From: Pseudisothecium myosuroides
Lineage: Eukaryota > Streptophyta > Bryopsida > Hypnales > Lembophyllaceae
DNA: 64,000 bases
Direction of reading: 5' to 3'
Assembly: GCA_951799445.1 (NCBI GenBank)
Contig: OX637290.1
Location: 31,614,987-31,678,986 of the forward strand
The position numbers and the translations under genes were made by a program. Within the stretch, counting starts at the first letter, position 1, and every line of letters starts with the position of its first letter. Below, one piece after another: positions 31,460 to 44,152 of this stretch. Below the pieces are notes generated by a model that was not told the origin of the DNA, made no database searches, and saw only the letters and a program-made list of their open reading frames with translations.

Positions 31460-33076
31460 TCAGTCAGAGAAAAAGAGATAGTTACTACACAAGAAGCTGC
31501 CCACGTTTGCCAGAAGCTGCTTGAGTACTGTATCCATAAACCCACAATGTCCCGGGCTTCCAGTAACAATTAGAGCCACATTATCATCCTGCACTTAACA
31601 AAAGGAACATAATTCACGGTCTTGTGAAAACTCTGCACACATCAATGATTTAGATACAATGTGAAAATTTTGCAGAATAATTCCACAGGCACCATATTCT
31701 GCACTAGTAAATTTGCATTCTGCAACCATGAATACCAACAGTGTCAAAGACACACTGTGAAAATTATGGCTCAAAGCAAGAATAAAATCAAAAATGCATC
31801 AACATGGTAAATAAAGACCTTTAAAAGTCGACTGAAAGCTGCTTTCTTGTTTGTTGGTATCAAAGCCTCAGACAAAGACTGTACAGCTTTATTGAACTCC
31901 ACCTGCACATCAAATCAGATATTGGTAACACAAAACATCAGTCAAAACAATTGCTCTTCAAAGTTACATGTAGCATCCAAACATATAGTTAAAAAATGAC
32001 ATCTTATTTGCCCAAAACACATCATGAATTCAAGTGTACAAATCCACATTAGAATATGCATATCAAGTAGGATGTGAGATGTAATAACATTAACTGAGAA
32101 CTCCTGAGGAACATGTGAAATCCAAGATCTGGTATCCCACCTCATATTTCTGCACCAAGGAGAACCGATCACGCTGGAAAAATGTGGTGCAACCATCAAT
32201 GACGTAGACAAAACCTGTTTCTGACAGTACCGGTAATGAACCTCGCAACTGAACACAACTCCCACAACTGGCTTGAAGAAAATGCAAGAAACTCAAATCC
32301 TGTGACCTCCAAGAACAAATACTGAGCTGCAGGAATCAGAAACACCGCAGAATTTCTGAAGTGAACATCACATGTAAATGCCGGAGTGTGAAGTACAATT
32401 ACCATAACCGGCGTCATATTAGATTGGTCACAGAACTAATAAGATTACACTGAGCAAATGGGAGGGACATCTCTGAATTCAGTCCTTACTCTATTCCTTC
32501 CTACCAATGTTCTCGACCCTTTCTTATCACAAATCACCAAAGATGAACTCAGAAGCAATACATACGTATGAAGAACTGGCATCTTTTTTTATAAAAACAT
32601 AACAACGAATTTACAAGAAATGAGCCAAAAGGTTCAAGTCTAACATGTGCATTATCCAGTCTAGCATGTGCATGAAGTGTCTAGTTAGTAATACCGATAT
32701 ACAATGCCTTGATACAACTAGAACATCTCTCGCAATACTAATAAATGAATGTGAGAAAATATTGCCAAGCATGTAGTAGGCCTGCATTACACTATGTACA
32801 AAGAAATCATGAAGAATCCATGAGGTGAGGTTTGATTCTTACTTGCAGCATTAAGGCCCAAGCAGGGGCTCCCTGCACAGCAACAAGCTTGATATTCTCG
32901 ATCTTTTCAAACTGCATTTCCATTTTGTAATGGTGCTTGTCAACATTGTGCACGACATCAACCATAAACTGCACTTTTCGAATGTCGAAGGCAAACTCTG
33001 CAGTCATGTTGGAGCTTGACGACCATTGCCAACTTGCAACATTTTCAAAGACGAGAGAGCTCAAGTACAGCTTGCC
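31460..33076 (-). CDS. Unrecognised 4-exon gene or gene 3' part
   Basis: Four minus-strand exons, all phase 0 with GT/AG borders: 32843-33076, 32141-32248, 31819-31902, 31460-31588 (stop TGA). They join into one open frame of 183 aa. Exon 1 reads GKLYLSSLVFENVASWQW ... FAFDIRKVQFMV ... YKMEMQFEKIENIKL ... LMLQ. This pattern faintly resembles the N-terminal domain of plant RNA-dependent RNA polymerases, but the later exons (VYVIDGCTTFFQRDRF; VEFNKAVQSLSEALIP; VALIVTGSPGHCGFMD) do not fit that family. No start codon is seen: the first exon follows a good acceptor, and the sequence immediately upstream becomes repeat-like at 33,124. It is either the 3' part of a truncated gene or a gene whose first exon lies farther upstream. 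The phase agreement argues for real coding origin. The function is not assigned. Confidence 0.5.
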
Positions 33077-33123
33077 CTGATAAAATGCCCAACACATGAA
33101 GAATCAATAGTCAAAAAGTGACA

Positions 33124-34660
33124 TTAACCCCTAAAGTTCTATGACTAGCTTGGACAATTGACTTGCGCCACGCTATTCTGAAGATAAAGGTTTAGGTTCT
33201 ATTTTCAATGGGCTTTGGACAGCTCCATAAGGAGTTGCTACAATTCCAGCCTATCTCCACGACTCTACCTTTCCATATCAAAGTCAGTTGCGGCTTAGTG
33301 CATAGGAATCTGGACTAGCGCATTAAAAAATGTTATTTTATAGTGTGCTAGTTGGTCCCAATATAGAAGAAGAAACTTTAAAATTGGAAGGATACGACAA
33401 GTTTTCAAACTGACATCATTTTGTCATTTGTTGATAGAGATGCTATAAGAGCATCTCCTCTTTGCACTCTAGGCCAACTCATCAACCTAGTCAATTGCCG
33501 TTTGGAGGTAGATGGTAGTGGCTATGTTGGGGATGCGAACAGGGGAGTAGACTCACTTATTAGGAGCCAAATGAACCCACTCAATGGCTTGAAGTTATCA
33601 TCTTGGATTAGTTAGTCATTAGAGAGAATTCGGGTCACGAGTTCTCCCACAAGTTTTGGTGAGTTTCCGACTGTTGGAACTGCGCCACTGTAGCAAGGTG
33701 ACAGGCCAAACTTCGGCCACATCAAGTTTTAAAAAAAATAAAAATGAAAAATGAAAAATGAAAAAAAAAATTGAAAATATATTTTTCTAATAGCCCATAC
33801 CAGTGTTCACAGCATAGGGACATATTGGGGAACAAGCCTGAAAAGGCCCTTTCTTGGCCCAAATCCCTTCTAATGGTATATGGTATAAAGTAATTGGTCC
33901 ATCATGGCATGAAGGCTAGAGTGGTTGCAGCTTAGTGACTCGGGGGGGTGTCATGACTGTGATCATCACTTGAAACAAAATGCAGCACCTATTGTTCAAT
34001 GAATAAGTCCTTCATGTATGAGAAGGTTTTAGTGAATGGATGAACAACACTTGAAAATTGGTAAAGGTTTATTGTTGTTTCCGCGATTGGAGGTTTTCTT
34101 TTCTTTAACTTTCATACTTTCAGCATCTTTCTAGCTTTTCTCAATTCCTTTTCCACATGCCAAAAGGGTTTTTACTTTCCAAGGGGGCAATGTTCAAAGC
34201 AATCTTCACTAGATCATAGATCTCTTTACATTCATAATCTTGGATGAAATATACCAAATGTAAATGATAACTCATTCATTCATCTGAAAAGGAATAATAT
34301 TGTTGAAAGATTTTGTAGTAATTTAACAATTTAATCCATTCAGTGTGAAAAGAAGAATAGATTTTCAAATGTTTCATCAAAAAATTGTATATCTTTTGAA
34401 TGATAAATTGCTCAAGAAAAAGTCTCTAATCTCAAGCCCTAAATTTCACCATTTTTTTCTATAAATTTAGATTGAATGAAATTTTTCAAGGAGAATATAA
34501 AGTTGCCTTCTAATAAGAGCATTGGCACCTGTGTCCCTTAGTGTGTCAACTAGACTCAATGTAAAAATCTTCCATTAGTTTCATTCACAATTTGTTATTG
34601 TTATCAATTTTATAGCAAAATATGATCACAATGTTTTGGTAAAGGTCTTTGGGGGATTAA
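33124..34660. mobile_element. Possible large TTAA element (uncertain)
   Basis: TTAACCCCTAAAGTTCT at 33,124 looks like a left end of the TTAA family. GGGGGATTAA ending at 34,660 could be a right end (reverse complement TTAATCCCCCAAAG). The interior does not match the 0.9-kb copies, and the pairing of these ends is a guess. No coding capacity. Confidence 0.25.
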
Positions 34661-36229
34661 CTCCTAAAGGTAAAAGGATTGCAAGTTTGAAAAGGCCAAT
34701 TCAATTGATTATATTATAAATAAATAAAATTCAAATGAGGCTATAATTTATGTCTCCAAAAACATTCAGTGAAGAGCATTACATGTGTTGATAAAGAAAT
34801 AAACCAAATTTGAACTAAAAGAAAGTTCACAAATGATCCATTCAAACTAACTCAAATACACATGAGGCCAAAATTAAATTCCATGGCTTAGTCCTGCAAG
34901 GATTAAGCTTTACAATTTTTCAAACCTTAATTACAATCCCTCATCCAACACACCAGATGCTTTTGAATTCTCATCAATGGAAGATAAACTACGGATAAAG
35001 CTCAAAAGAACTCTACATTGACCCCCTCTTCTATTTTCTATTTTCTTTTACTATTCACAAGTAAAGAAACTTAGTTTTGCCCCTGCTAACCATTATAACT
35101 TAAGAGACCCAAGTTTTCAAAATACACTAGCATATAATCCAGAGGTCTTGGTGTGACCTTCATAGATTAACTCTGATATGCCAAAATACTAGTTAATGAC
35201 CATTATTTCTCTCTTTCTTCTATCCAAAACAATATATTTGAACCAATTCTTAATTTTTAATTCTCATTCTCAACCTCTAAAGCAATGGGGACTAACTCTC
35301 ACCATTTAAGGAGGTTGTCTACTACAATTGCATACATGGCAAGTACGTGTAGGTGTGCATGGGTTGCGATTAGTCTTCAAATTCTAAGGCCTACTCACCA
35401 CCCAAAATAGAGGCACCTTTTGCACTACACACCCGTGTAGCAAACACCTACACCTGTAGTCCAAGTAAGGTACGCATTCCTTATTTGCTGTTGAGTTCTG
35501 ACGCATCAAATCTAGGACTATAGGCTCCAGTGCTAGCGTGGGAACTGGAATAAAACTCTGAAGAGGAAGAGGCAATTAGCTTCACCTTCTCAGTGCTTCT
35601 ATTCTACAGCCCAGACTAATGTGGGCTGCCTAGATATGAATTGAGAATCTCGATCACCGACTCACCGTTCCTGGAGACAGGCCAACCAATAAGTGATCAT
35701 TTCTTGGTTAAGTTAAGTTATTAGGAGCAAGGCAGGGGCATCATGCTGCATTCCTGCACGGTCATTTCCAACCGTTTTCATTCCAAGCAGAGATGATTTC
35801 ATAAGAAGTATTGGCGATCGCCTGTCAAAAAAAACTCAAAGGAAAGGTATAAAACATTTCAACACTCGACTACGGAGAGTCGAGTTCACATACCGACTCG
35901 TACAGTGCACACCATTAACACATGGCAACAACTCTATTTGCACTTTTGTCTGAACTTGACCTTGCAGTAGTACGGGTAAGGGAAAAAATCGCGGGTAATC
36001 TGAAAGCTCATCAAACGGCATGTGACTCTTCGAGAGGCATGTCAAGCAAACAACTTGAAATACTGGTGGTGAGAGATCACCATTGCTTACGGTCATCTCC
36101 ACCCAACCTCCCAGGACACGACCGTCAGAAAACGCAATTTCTGCCAGGAGGTATCACTATCACTGAAACTGTAACGTACTGCAACCCGGACTAAACTGCG
36201 TGCTGCTTGGGTGAGCAGTAGCGTCCAAA
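34661..36229. other. Spacer
   Basis: No gene supported. There is a small perfect hairpin CTCGACT-ACGG-AGAGTCGAG-type sequence near 35,866-35,885. Short frames at 35,384-36,194 have no recognisable motif. Confidence 0.45.
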
Positions 36230-38990
36230 CATAAGACACACATACTTTCTCACTCACGTACAGAATGAAAACGCTTGTAACAACAGGTGACAGTGCCTCC
36301 GAATCTCTGGTAGGTATGACGGTGGCTCAAAGGTTTGTACTCAGTGAAAAGCACTGGCACCAACTATGTGAACGGAAATACAAAGAAAGGTCTTAATCCT
36401 CACACTTCAAAAATTCACGGTCAAGGAGCTCGATTCTCTCTCAGGGTCCCCACTTTCATTGCATGAGAGCTGTGCTTGATGTCTGGCATTTTATGACGAC
36501 GGGCCGTCGACCATCGCGCACATGTGAAAGGCGTCAAAAATCTCGATCCAGTAGCCGTCTGGGTCCTTGATGAACGCAAGTCCCTTCATCTTCCCTGCCA
36601 AGTATGAAACCACACTCATTCAGTCTTGCTTTAAATCCATATTGGGACATTAATCTTCAATAACGTAAAAAACTTCATGGTGCAAAGTCTCCATAAGTGC
36701 TATTCCATAATGGGCATTTTCAGTTCGCCCAATCAAAGGTTACCCCACAAACAATAGTAAGTGGTAACAGTGAAATTTACCGTCAGCAGGTCGCTTTGCA
36801 AACTCAACTCCCAGCTTCTCAAAACGTTCGCATGCTTTGTAGACGTCATCAACAGTGATTCCAATCAGGCCTGCAATATTAAAACAAAATGCAAGCTACT
36901 TTAGCAGTGAAAGCAGGTGCCAAATTCGGATACTCTGCAATATTATCCATTTTCATTATCTTTTTGAAAGTGCCGATGTTCTATAAATAAAGAGGAAAAG
37001 GAGAAATAATTTCAAAAGGATTTTAGCACGATGCAAGAGAAAAAATTTGGGAGATCAAAATTCTAAATATTTTTTAAAATTATTTTTAAAACGATTTTCC
37101 ACCTGCTCTGCCCGCGGGTACCACTTATAAGCAGGTATTCGTGCATAGCAACAGGTTGAGGGTAGTTTGAACCAAGGAAAAGAGAAATCTTACGTCCGGT
37201 CGATCAAATGCAGCGCAACTCTGCAAATTATGAGCGGAAATCACGAGAAACATAAAATGCCTCTAATGATGTACAGATAGCAACCAAAATAAGAGAAAGG
37301 TTATCAAGTTGCAGACAACACGAGGAGCAAGACAAATTGAAGCTTACTGCGTAAGCTCTAAGGTAGCTTTGCATTTGAATAAAAATGCTGTTCTCTCTGC
37401 AGGGGCATTGGGAATGGATTCCGCACTCTGCAAAAAACAGAACACGTTAGGGATTTCAGATAGACTCTGCAAGGGACGACAGAGGTCGAGTAAAAATACA
37501 CTCGAGTGACTTGATACCCTCAAACATCACAGTATTGTTAATATGACAAATTCTTGGAACCACTCACCTCATAACCCAGGAAGTACAGGCTGAATTTGGC
37601 CTCTTCAAAATCAAGTTTTTTTATTAGCCTACATCACCCGAACAACCCTCGTCAAAACAACTCTTCATCAACAACACAGAAATTGATTTCACTACACTAT
37701 GTATACAATCAACACACTAATGTTTCTAGGTTGGATGAAAGAGATTCAACATCTTACGTCATTCCCAAAACCTTTGAGTAAAAATCTAGGCTTGCTTTAG
37801 GGTCCTTGATTTTGTACATCTGCACATCACACAAACCAGTCAGAATTGGAAAATGGTTCTGACAAATCAACATCAACATCAACATCACTTGCGCTGTATT
37901 TGCAACCAGTAACACAGCCTTCACCTTATTGCGACACACTACGTACTGTGACACTCCACAATCTTGCACAATGAGAACATATTCATTTTGGGAATGCACA
38001 CCTCTCAGCATTAGAACGCTTACCTTTACAATCACTAAATAGGATATCCAAAATAATACATTCTATAATGAGTTGGAATCCTCTTTGATCTGTCAACGAG
38101 AATATTTCAATATGTCTAACCATTATGAAAAGAGAAACTATTCTCAGCGCTTACAGTGCCACAATTAGGTGTGAAAATCTTTCAACACAAGAAACTCCTA
38201 TATGGCAATACTTGATGCCTTACAGTTTGCTGCACATGGTAGCTTTTGGTGGCGGCGTCTGGAGAGTCGCAATAGCCCGGGTTGTTAGCGGCAGACTCCG
38301 CCCCAGTCGACATGCTTGCTGCCGTAACAGTCAACCGTCTTCTGCCTCCCTGCAACATACATGTCACCACAGAATTAGGTCGCAGAATGATTAATTAAAG
38401 AAGCGAAAGAAGCGATCACATTGTAGTCCCTCTCTGCTAGGACATGTTTCGGAAGCCCTGACGGAAGAATGGAAGACCTAAAATCTCCACCACCCCTAAA
38501 GCCTAAGAATTGACTTGCATGAAGGTACCCCAACCTCGACATACATTGAAACTGAAATGTCTTGCCAATGCGGGCGTCCCTCGAAAGGCACTCAGATCAG
38601 CCTGACGTCCCCCAAGCCTGGAGGACGAGCTCAAACATCTAGAGAAGCAAGCAGCTGGAAAATGCGGGGATAACAATACGCGAGCACCGACGGCAGCCAT
38701 CTCCCCTTCCCCTGAAACTCAAAACCCAACCCTCAACTCTATTGTCGAAAGTCCTCAATGGCACCCAAGACGATCCCACCCAAAGAAAAAGCAATGGGAT
38801 TTGTCGGAGCTATGAGCGAAAAAAAGGGGTAAGAGAAGAGATGTGATGGAGTGTACCTTGCGAGCGTAGTTGCGATTGCAGTGCAAATTCTCTCAAACTC
38901 CCTCAAATGAGCTGAACCTTGGCTGAAGATCCATCCAAGCAGGTCTCCACTCTCTGCGCCAGTAACCTCGATGAGCGGTAGCCGCACCCA
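36230..38990. repeat. Segmental duplication, copy B
   Basis: Second copy of the block at 25,195-29,720, in the same orientation about 11 kb away. Exons and flanks align, but the piece around exon 6 (about 185 bp), the intron-2 element and about 610 bp of intron 4 are absent. The remaining exons are highly similar, so the duplication is not ancient relative to the other repeats here. Confidence 0.85.
36491..38700 (-). pseudogene. Glyoxalase I duplicate lacking exon 6 and a metal ligand
   Basis: Seven of the eight GLO1 exons are kept with intact borders: 38545-38700, 38224-38349, 37758-37819, 37568-37628, 37348-37427, 36781-36870, 36491-36594 (stop TAA). The 71-bp exon 6 (the [16 protein letters not shown] segment in copy A) is missing, along with its intron flanks, near 37,170-37,200. 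Joining exon 5 directly to exon 7 shifts the frame and meets a stop within a few codons. In addition, the zinc-binding His of GHIGI in copy A is Leu here ([10 protein letters not shown]). Other ligands (QQT, ATLELT, WIEIF) and the leader peptide are preserved. Promoter-proximal similarity means it may still be transcribed. A functional truncated protein is unlikely. Confidence 0.85.
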
Positions 38991-39606
38991 ATTGCGCCAT
39001 TCTTCACATTCCGCCGTCAACTGTACACTACAGTGCATCCGGGACTTGACTCGCCACTGACCTCCAGTCCCGGCACCCAATCCGGCACACGTTTTCAACG
39101 GTTTCACGAGTAACTTAATGCAACCAGGTGAAGAGCAACCAGTTGAAGAGGTCTTTGAGGCAAACCTTAGGTGCTTGCTCGTGACGTTGTGACTACTTGG
39201 CCAGTTCAGTTGTGTATGAGTCTCACCTCTGTCATTTCGCCTGCGGAATAGGGACACTCCTATTGATTTGCGGAGAGGCAATTAACTTGACCATCCCAGA
39301 CTAATGCAAGGTGCCTGGATTTGAATTGACGATCCCGTTTACTGTTTAGCTACCCGTTTTGCCTAGTTATGGAACACAAACTGAAGTCTTGTTAAGTGAT
39401 CCCATGAATGTCAATTTCGTTACATGGTCCGTCCTTGTTTTGTCCATGTCGGGTGCTGGCTGTGTCTTGGAGTCTTCCTCTGTAAGACTGATAGGGCTCA
39501 GTCTCTTGGCTCTGTATTTCCTCTTGAAACAGAGTTTCTCTTCACTCTTGAGCTTGGATGCACGCAGTTTCTAATAAATATTTTTCATTGTTTGGTAACA
39601 ACAATA
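38991..39606. other. Spacer 5' of GLO copy B
   Basis: Holds the divergent promoter-side flank of copy B. A minus-strand frame at 38,739-39,281 lies over the leader side and has no recognisable motif. No other gene seen. Confidence 0.45.
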
Positions 39607-39981
39607 GGGGTAGTCACACCTTCTCCGAGAAACATAAATCTACGAAGTCGGAGAAATAAGTGAGAGAAACGAGGACCCAATGACGAGTCGTTCCACGTGA
39701 AGGAGGTGTGACACCCCTTTTTCCTGTTTGAAGCAATCCTCAAAGAATGTGTTACTTGCAAAGCTGGATGGGAGCTCCGCAAGTTGCGCACAACCAATGA
39801 AATTGAAAAATTCCTCGAGAAATTTTTCTTCAAGAACATTTCTTCACCTTTAGAGGAAGAGAACGGCACTACCAAAACCTCGGAGGTTGAGAGCTCCGCA
39901 AGCCACAGTATTCCACACACAAAACGCCACGCGTCCAATCTTGGAGAATGGTGTACGGGTAGGAGGAGGTGTGACTACCCC
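39607..39981. mobile_element. Candidate 375-bp MITE
   Basis: The ends are GGGGTAGTCACACCTTCTCC and, in reverse complement, GGGGTAGTCACACCTCCTCC, a 19 of 20 match. No clear target duplication (flanks CAATA and AAATA). A third related word, GGAGGTGTGACACCCC, lies near 39,702, so the interior has further fold-back potential. Frames inside are not recognisable. Confidence 0.6.
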
Positions 39982-41306
39982 AAATACAATTGGTAGACGT
40001 TTGTAAGGCTACGTAATCTTCCTTGAAAATCTGGCTCAGTAATTGCATTTTACAGGCTAAAGTTCTCATAGGCTTGTGCTATACGTCTAAATTTAGCCCG
40101 GAAAAGAAGGATTGGATACCGATATATCCTATTCAAAGCAATCACTTTGTCGTTTAAAACTTTTAAAACTCAAATTTCGTTGGTAGGACTTCAGTTCTGA
40201 AGACGCAATGGAAAAACTTAATAATCAAGTGAATAGACAATAACTATAAGTTTTTTCACTTCAATTTGGTATATTCATGAACTTCCAATAGGTTTTTTTG
40301 TAAAAAAATGAGAAAGAGGAGGTGAGAATGCCCCAGTCACAAATGATGTTTAAGTTAGAGGTGAAGTTGCTCAAGGCTTCGCATCTTCGCAACCTCGATT
40401 CACGGCAGTAGATGTCACCTTAATCAGCGGCACAATTTAGACTTCTTTGGAACTCCCCAGTCTCCGTCCACCAGTCAGCATCTCAATACCGGTACATGTT
40501 TAGATGGAGTTAATATGAGAGACGCTCTGACTCGTGATTGATTTGAAACTGAAGTTTTCGATAGATCATTATCTGTAAACTGATGCAGACAACTTTAAGT
40601 TTTAACCAGAAGCAAGAAAGCAAATCTCCATTGTTGGCGAAAACTTGATTACCATTGAACAATCGGAAAGGTCCCGCATGAGTCACTCAAAGTGCTAAAA
40701 ACCATGACACCCATTTGGGTTTTCATGGTGTTCAGAGTTTATTAACTGCGCATATTTGGTTACCCGATATCTGGGCTGCTTCTGTTTTGAAGGATTGTCG
40801 AGAACATCAAAAAATTAGAGTGAATGAGATGCATGTTGAGCATAGTATTCTTGGCCTCTATCATTGCTGAATTTCACAGCGCATAGTCCAAAAAATGGGT
40901 AGCGAAAATTTATTCAAAAAAATAGTTAAAACAATGGTGACAAAATATCTTCCTAAAACATTGTCACCATTGGAATTAACATTTCTCAATTTCTTGTAAA
41001 AGTTTTTAGCTATTTAGTTTTTTCTTTCATTCAACACCTTTTTTCCACTTTATAATTCTTTTAAAGATAAATATTAAAGTTTTTTTGGTTAGATTTTTTT
41101 CCTTATATTTTCAACCCATTCTCCAACATATTGACTAAAATGCATAAGGACATAATTATGTTTGTTTGTTTTTAAATGTTGCTTTGTGCTTGAAGAATGA
41201 TGATTTTCATTCGATGTTTTGTGTGCAATTTTTTTGATACTATAGCCACATCATTGATGTATTAAGTTCAATGCATTTCAGTTGTTTTTTTATTTTATAT
41301 GGTATA
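39982..41306. other. AT-rich spacer
   Basis: No gene, RNA or repeat was recognised. Confidence 0.5.
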
Positions 41307-41875
41307 CTTTCTCTGTCCCACTAAAAATCTCCAAAAAGCTTCCCAACGAGGGATTAACTATATTCTTAGTCTTTGTGCCAGTGATACATACATTCAAAAA
41401 CCAACAACCCATCCTTTAAATCTGTGCAAAATCTCCAACTTAGGCGTCGTCATTTAGGCACCGAAAATCCATGCGGAAAGTATCATATTTGAACATAGTT
41501 GGTGAATTCTGCCAACTCCATCATTCTTGATGATTTAAAGGTTGGCGGCAACAATGGGATTCTAAAAACATTTGTCCCAACCTAAATCTTCACAAGAAAG
41601 AAACTTGGCCCACTTCATGAACAAATCTTCATAGCGTCAAAAAAGTCACCAAACCCATCGTCAACACTATTGTCTAAAGAGGCACAACAAGTACAAAGTG
41701 CTTCATATGGCAAAGTCAAGCTTTCTACGAGAGGAATGCTCCCTAATCTCTTGACTTGCCCCCACAAGGTCATTCAACATGCCAACACTTAATCTACAGT
41801 CAAAATCATAAAACGGAGCTTTTTAATGGGACAAGCATTGTGCTTGATTTGGAGGTTTTAGTGGGACAGAGGGAG
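41307..41875. mobile_element. Stowaway-like (Tc1/mariner) MITE
   Basis: The right end read in reverse complement is CTCCCTCTGTCCCACTAAAA; the left end is CTTTCTCTGTCCCACTAAAA. Both are flanked by TA (41,305-41,306 and 41,876-41,877). This matches the well-known CTCCCTCCGTCCC plant Stowaway terminus. At 569 bp it is longer than the usual 100-350 bp, so it may hold an internal insertion. No transposase frame. Confidence 0.85.
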
Positions 41876-43132
41876 TAGTTATAAAAAAGCAATACATTTC
41901 AAGAATCTAATTCAATACTTTGAGCTTTTTTTCTTTATTACTAGATTTTGATAGTCAAAATGATTTCTTTTGATTTTGCATAAAACGAAAAAATGAAGCT
42001 TCAAAAGTTTAGATTCTACTTTGTTTCTAAGTTTAGAAAAATCCCTTAAAATGAGCATTTCATTCACTTTGAACTTGGGGATCTATAACCATGTTTCTAA
42101 ATTAAAAATGGTACAAAAAATTTCACTCTACCACAATGTTCTACTCTATAATATATTTGTGTTCTAGAATTTCCAGATTATTGTTTTCAAAACTGTATTT
42201 AATTTGAATTTTTGTCATTTATTCTTCAAAAATTCAAAATAATTTAAGATTTTCACAAAAAAACTTGAAAATTTCAAGACATACACCTAACATGTGATTT
42301 CACCTCTAGAAAATAAAACCAAACATTATCATTCATAAATAGTAAAAAATGGAGGACACAAAGTGCACGATTTTCACAAGTTTGACTACATGGTCTAGAC
42401 TCTATCCTTTAGAAGTTAAGGGGTTATCTTTCTCCTTGGCCATAGGATCTATAACATCTTAAACTTGTGTCATTTGCTCCTTGCACCACAATTTAATTGT
42501 GAAGCCTCAAAGCTTATTGAATTGTGGTTTTAGAATTTTAGTGATTACTTGGGTTTTTCATTTTGGTCATCATATGCATCATTTTTGGAAATTTGGAAAT
42601 CAATTTTGGAGTATCTCAAGTTACTAGTAAAGGCTCTACCCGAACATTAAGAAGCCTACACAATCACAATATAAGAAGCTAGTTTTAGTAGTCCCATCAA
42701 TGAGGGTACAAAACTAATGTCATTTCAAAATTTTATTTATATCAAAAGTTCTCCTAATGACACTTCTATGCAAGCAGGGACCAAATGAGTGAACCAATAG
42801 GATGGCTTTCTTGCCAAAGTAATTTCAAGTACTTGTATATTTATAATAGAATCTTATGGGTGGAGTAATTCCAAATTGCACATTTCATATATCATTGGAA
42901 AGTACACAACCATACCTTTTCAATGCCATGTATTTGAAAGGTTGAAGCTAAGTTGCAATTTCCAATACTGGAAACAAGGTGATTCCAATGAGTCCAAAAT
43001 CAATTACCAAATTTGGACAAGTTCTTAGTCAACATGGTTTTGAAACATGGATAATTCAAAACACTCTAAAACATATAGTTTTATCATTCCTAAAATTGCA
43101 AAAGGCTAAAAAAAACAAGGTTGGAAAAATCA
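41876..43132. other. AT-rich spacer
   Basis: No gene seen. A TTAAGGGGTTA word near 42,418 resembles a lone end of the TTAA family but has no partner. Confidence 0.45.
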
Positions 43133-43290
43133 TTGTCTCACAAGCATATAGAACTATGGGCTTCTTTTCATTACTATCAAATTGGCAAAAAAAATTGGCA
43201 AAGTCCTTGTCTACAAGCACATGCCGAAATGTGGGCTTCTTTTCATTACTATCAAATTTGCAAAAAAGTTGACAAATTGTCTACAAGGAC
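43133..43290 (+). repeat. Two-unit tandem repeat (~75 bp)
   Basis: The phrase GGGCTTCTTTTCATTACTAT occurs at about 43,158 and 43,234 within similar 75-76-bp units, and a partial third unit begins near 43,277. Both units happen to be open in two frames, but the peptides are not recognisable. Confidence 0.75.
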
Positions 43291-43365
43291 ATGGAATTAT
43301 GGCCAAATGGATCCTATTCTTGAACATAGGCAACTAATTGATTTGTTATATTAATGTTGGTTACA

Positions 43366-43610
43366 ACTTGAAATTACATATACAACTCTTTGTTATAACT
43401 TTTTATAAGGGATGAATTGTCTTTAACAAAAAAAATTGTGAAGATTCTTCAATATGAATAGCACTACACTAATAATGAAATTCAACATAAAATTACATAT
43501 ACAACTCTTTGTTATTACTTTTTACTTAGGAGGAATTGCCTTTATTAAAAAAACTTATGAAGACTCTTCAACATTAAAAGTACTACACTAATAATAAAGT
43601 TCAATATTGT
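43366..43610 (+). repeat. Tandem duplication (~123-bp unit)
   Basis: Two adjacent units each contain AAATTACATATACAACTCTT, a run of A residues, and ACTACACTAATAAT, with about 85 per cent similarity. Non-coding. Confidence 0.75.
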
Positions 43611-43986
43611 GGTACCTATAGTATTATTTATCCTATCTTGTAATTCACTTTAATTCTCATGTAGTTGACAATTAAAATTCATGTTGGATATTGAGTTAGT
43701 GCATTCTAATTTTCATTTATTGGACAATTAGTGCTCATGTTGGATACTAATTTAGTATCAAGTGAACCATTTCAACTCTAATTTACTTCTTTTTGTTGGA
43801 ATTTAGTTAACAATTACTGTTCATGTTGACATTTAGTGTTGGTAACATTAGTTACAATTTACAATTAGAGTTTGTGATTAGTATTGCAAACACTAAATTT
43901 CATTATTAATATAGTATACTTAACAATGCATTAAGAAAAATAAAAAAATCCCTTGTAGAACTTTGTACAACGGGCTCACAACCGTC

Positions 43987-44152
43987 TATTTGTCTGTTTT
44001 GTCACTGTGTGAATTGATGGATTAAAATATATTTGTCTGTTTTGTCACCGTGTGAATTGATGGATTAAAATATATTTGTCTGTTTTGTCACCGTGTGAAT
44101 TGATGGATTAAAATATATTTGTCTGTTTTGTGTGAATTGATGGATTAAAATA
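43987..44152 (+). repeat. 43-bp tandem repeat, 3.9 copies
   Basis: Units start at 43,987, 44,030, 44,073 and 44,116. Each contains TTTGTCTGTTTTGTCAC followed by GTGTGAATTGATGG. The first differs by one base (ACTGTG for ACCGTG) and the last lacks 6 bases (TCACCG). The near-identity suggests recent expansion or ongoing homogenisation. Confidence 0.95.

Noticed and set aside
32196..32417. Minus-strand frame with FLAFSSSQL, recalling a conserved motif of plant RNA-dependent RNA polymerases
   Set aside because: It covers intron sequence and overlaps the exon at 32,141-32,248 in a different frame. It would lie far too close to the N-terminal-like exon, and the rest of the motif does not follow.
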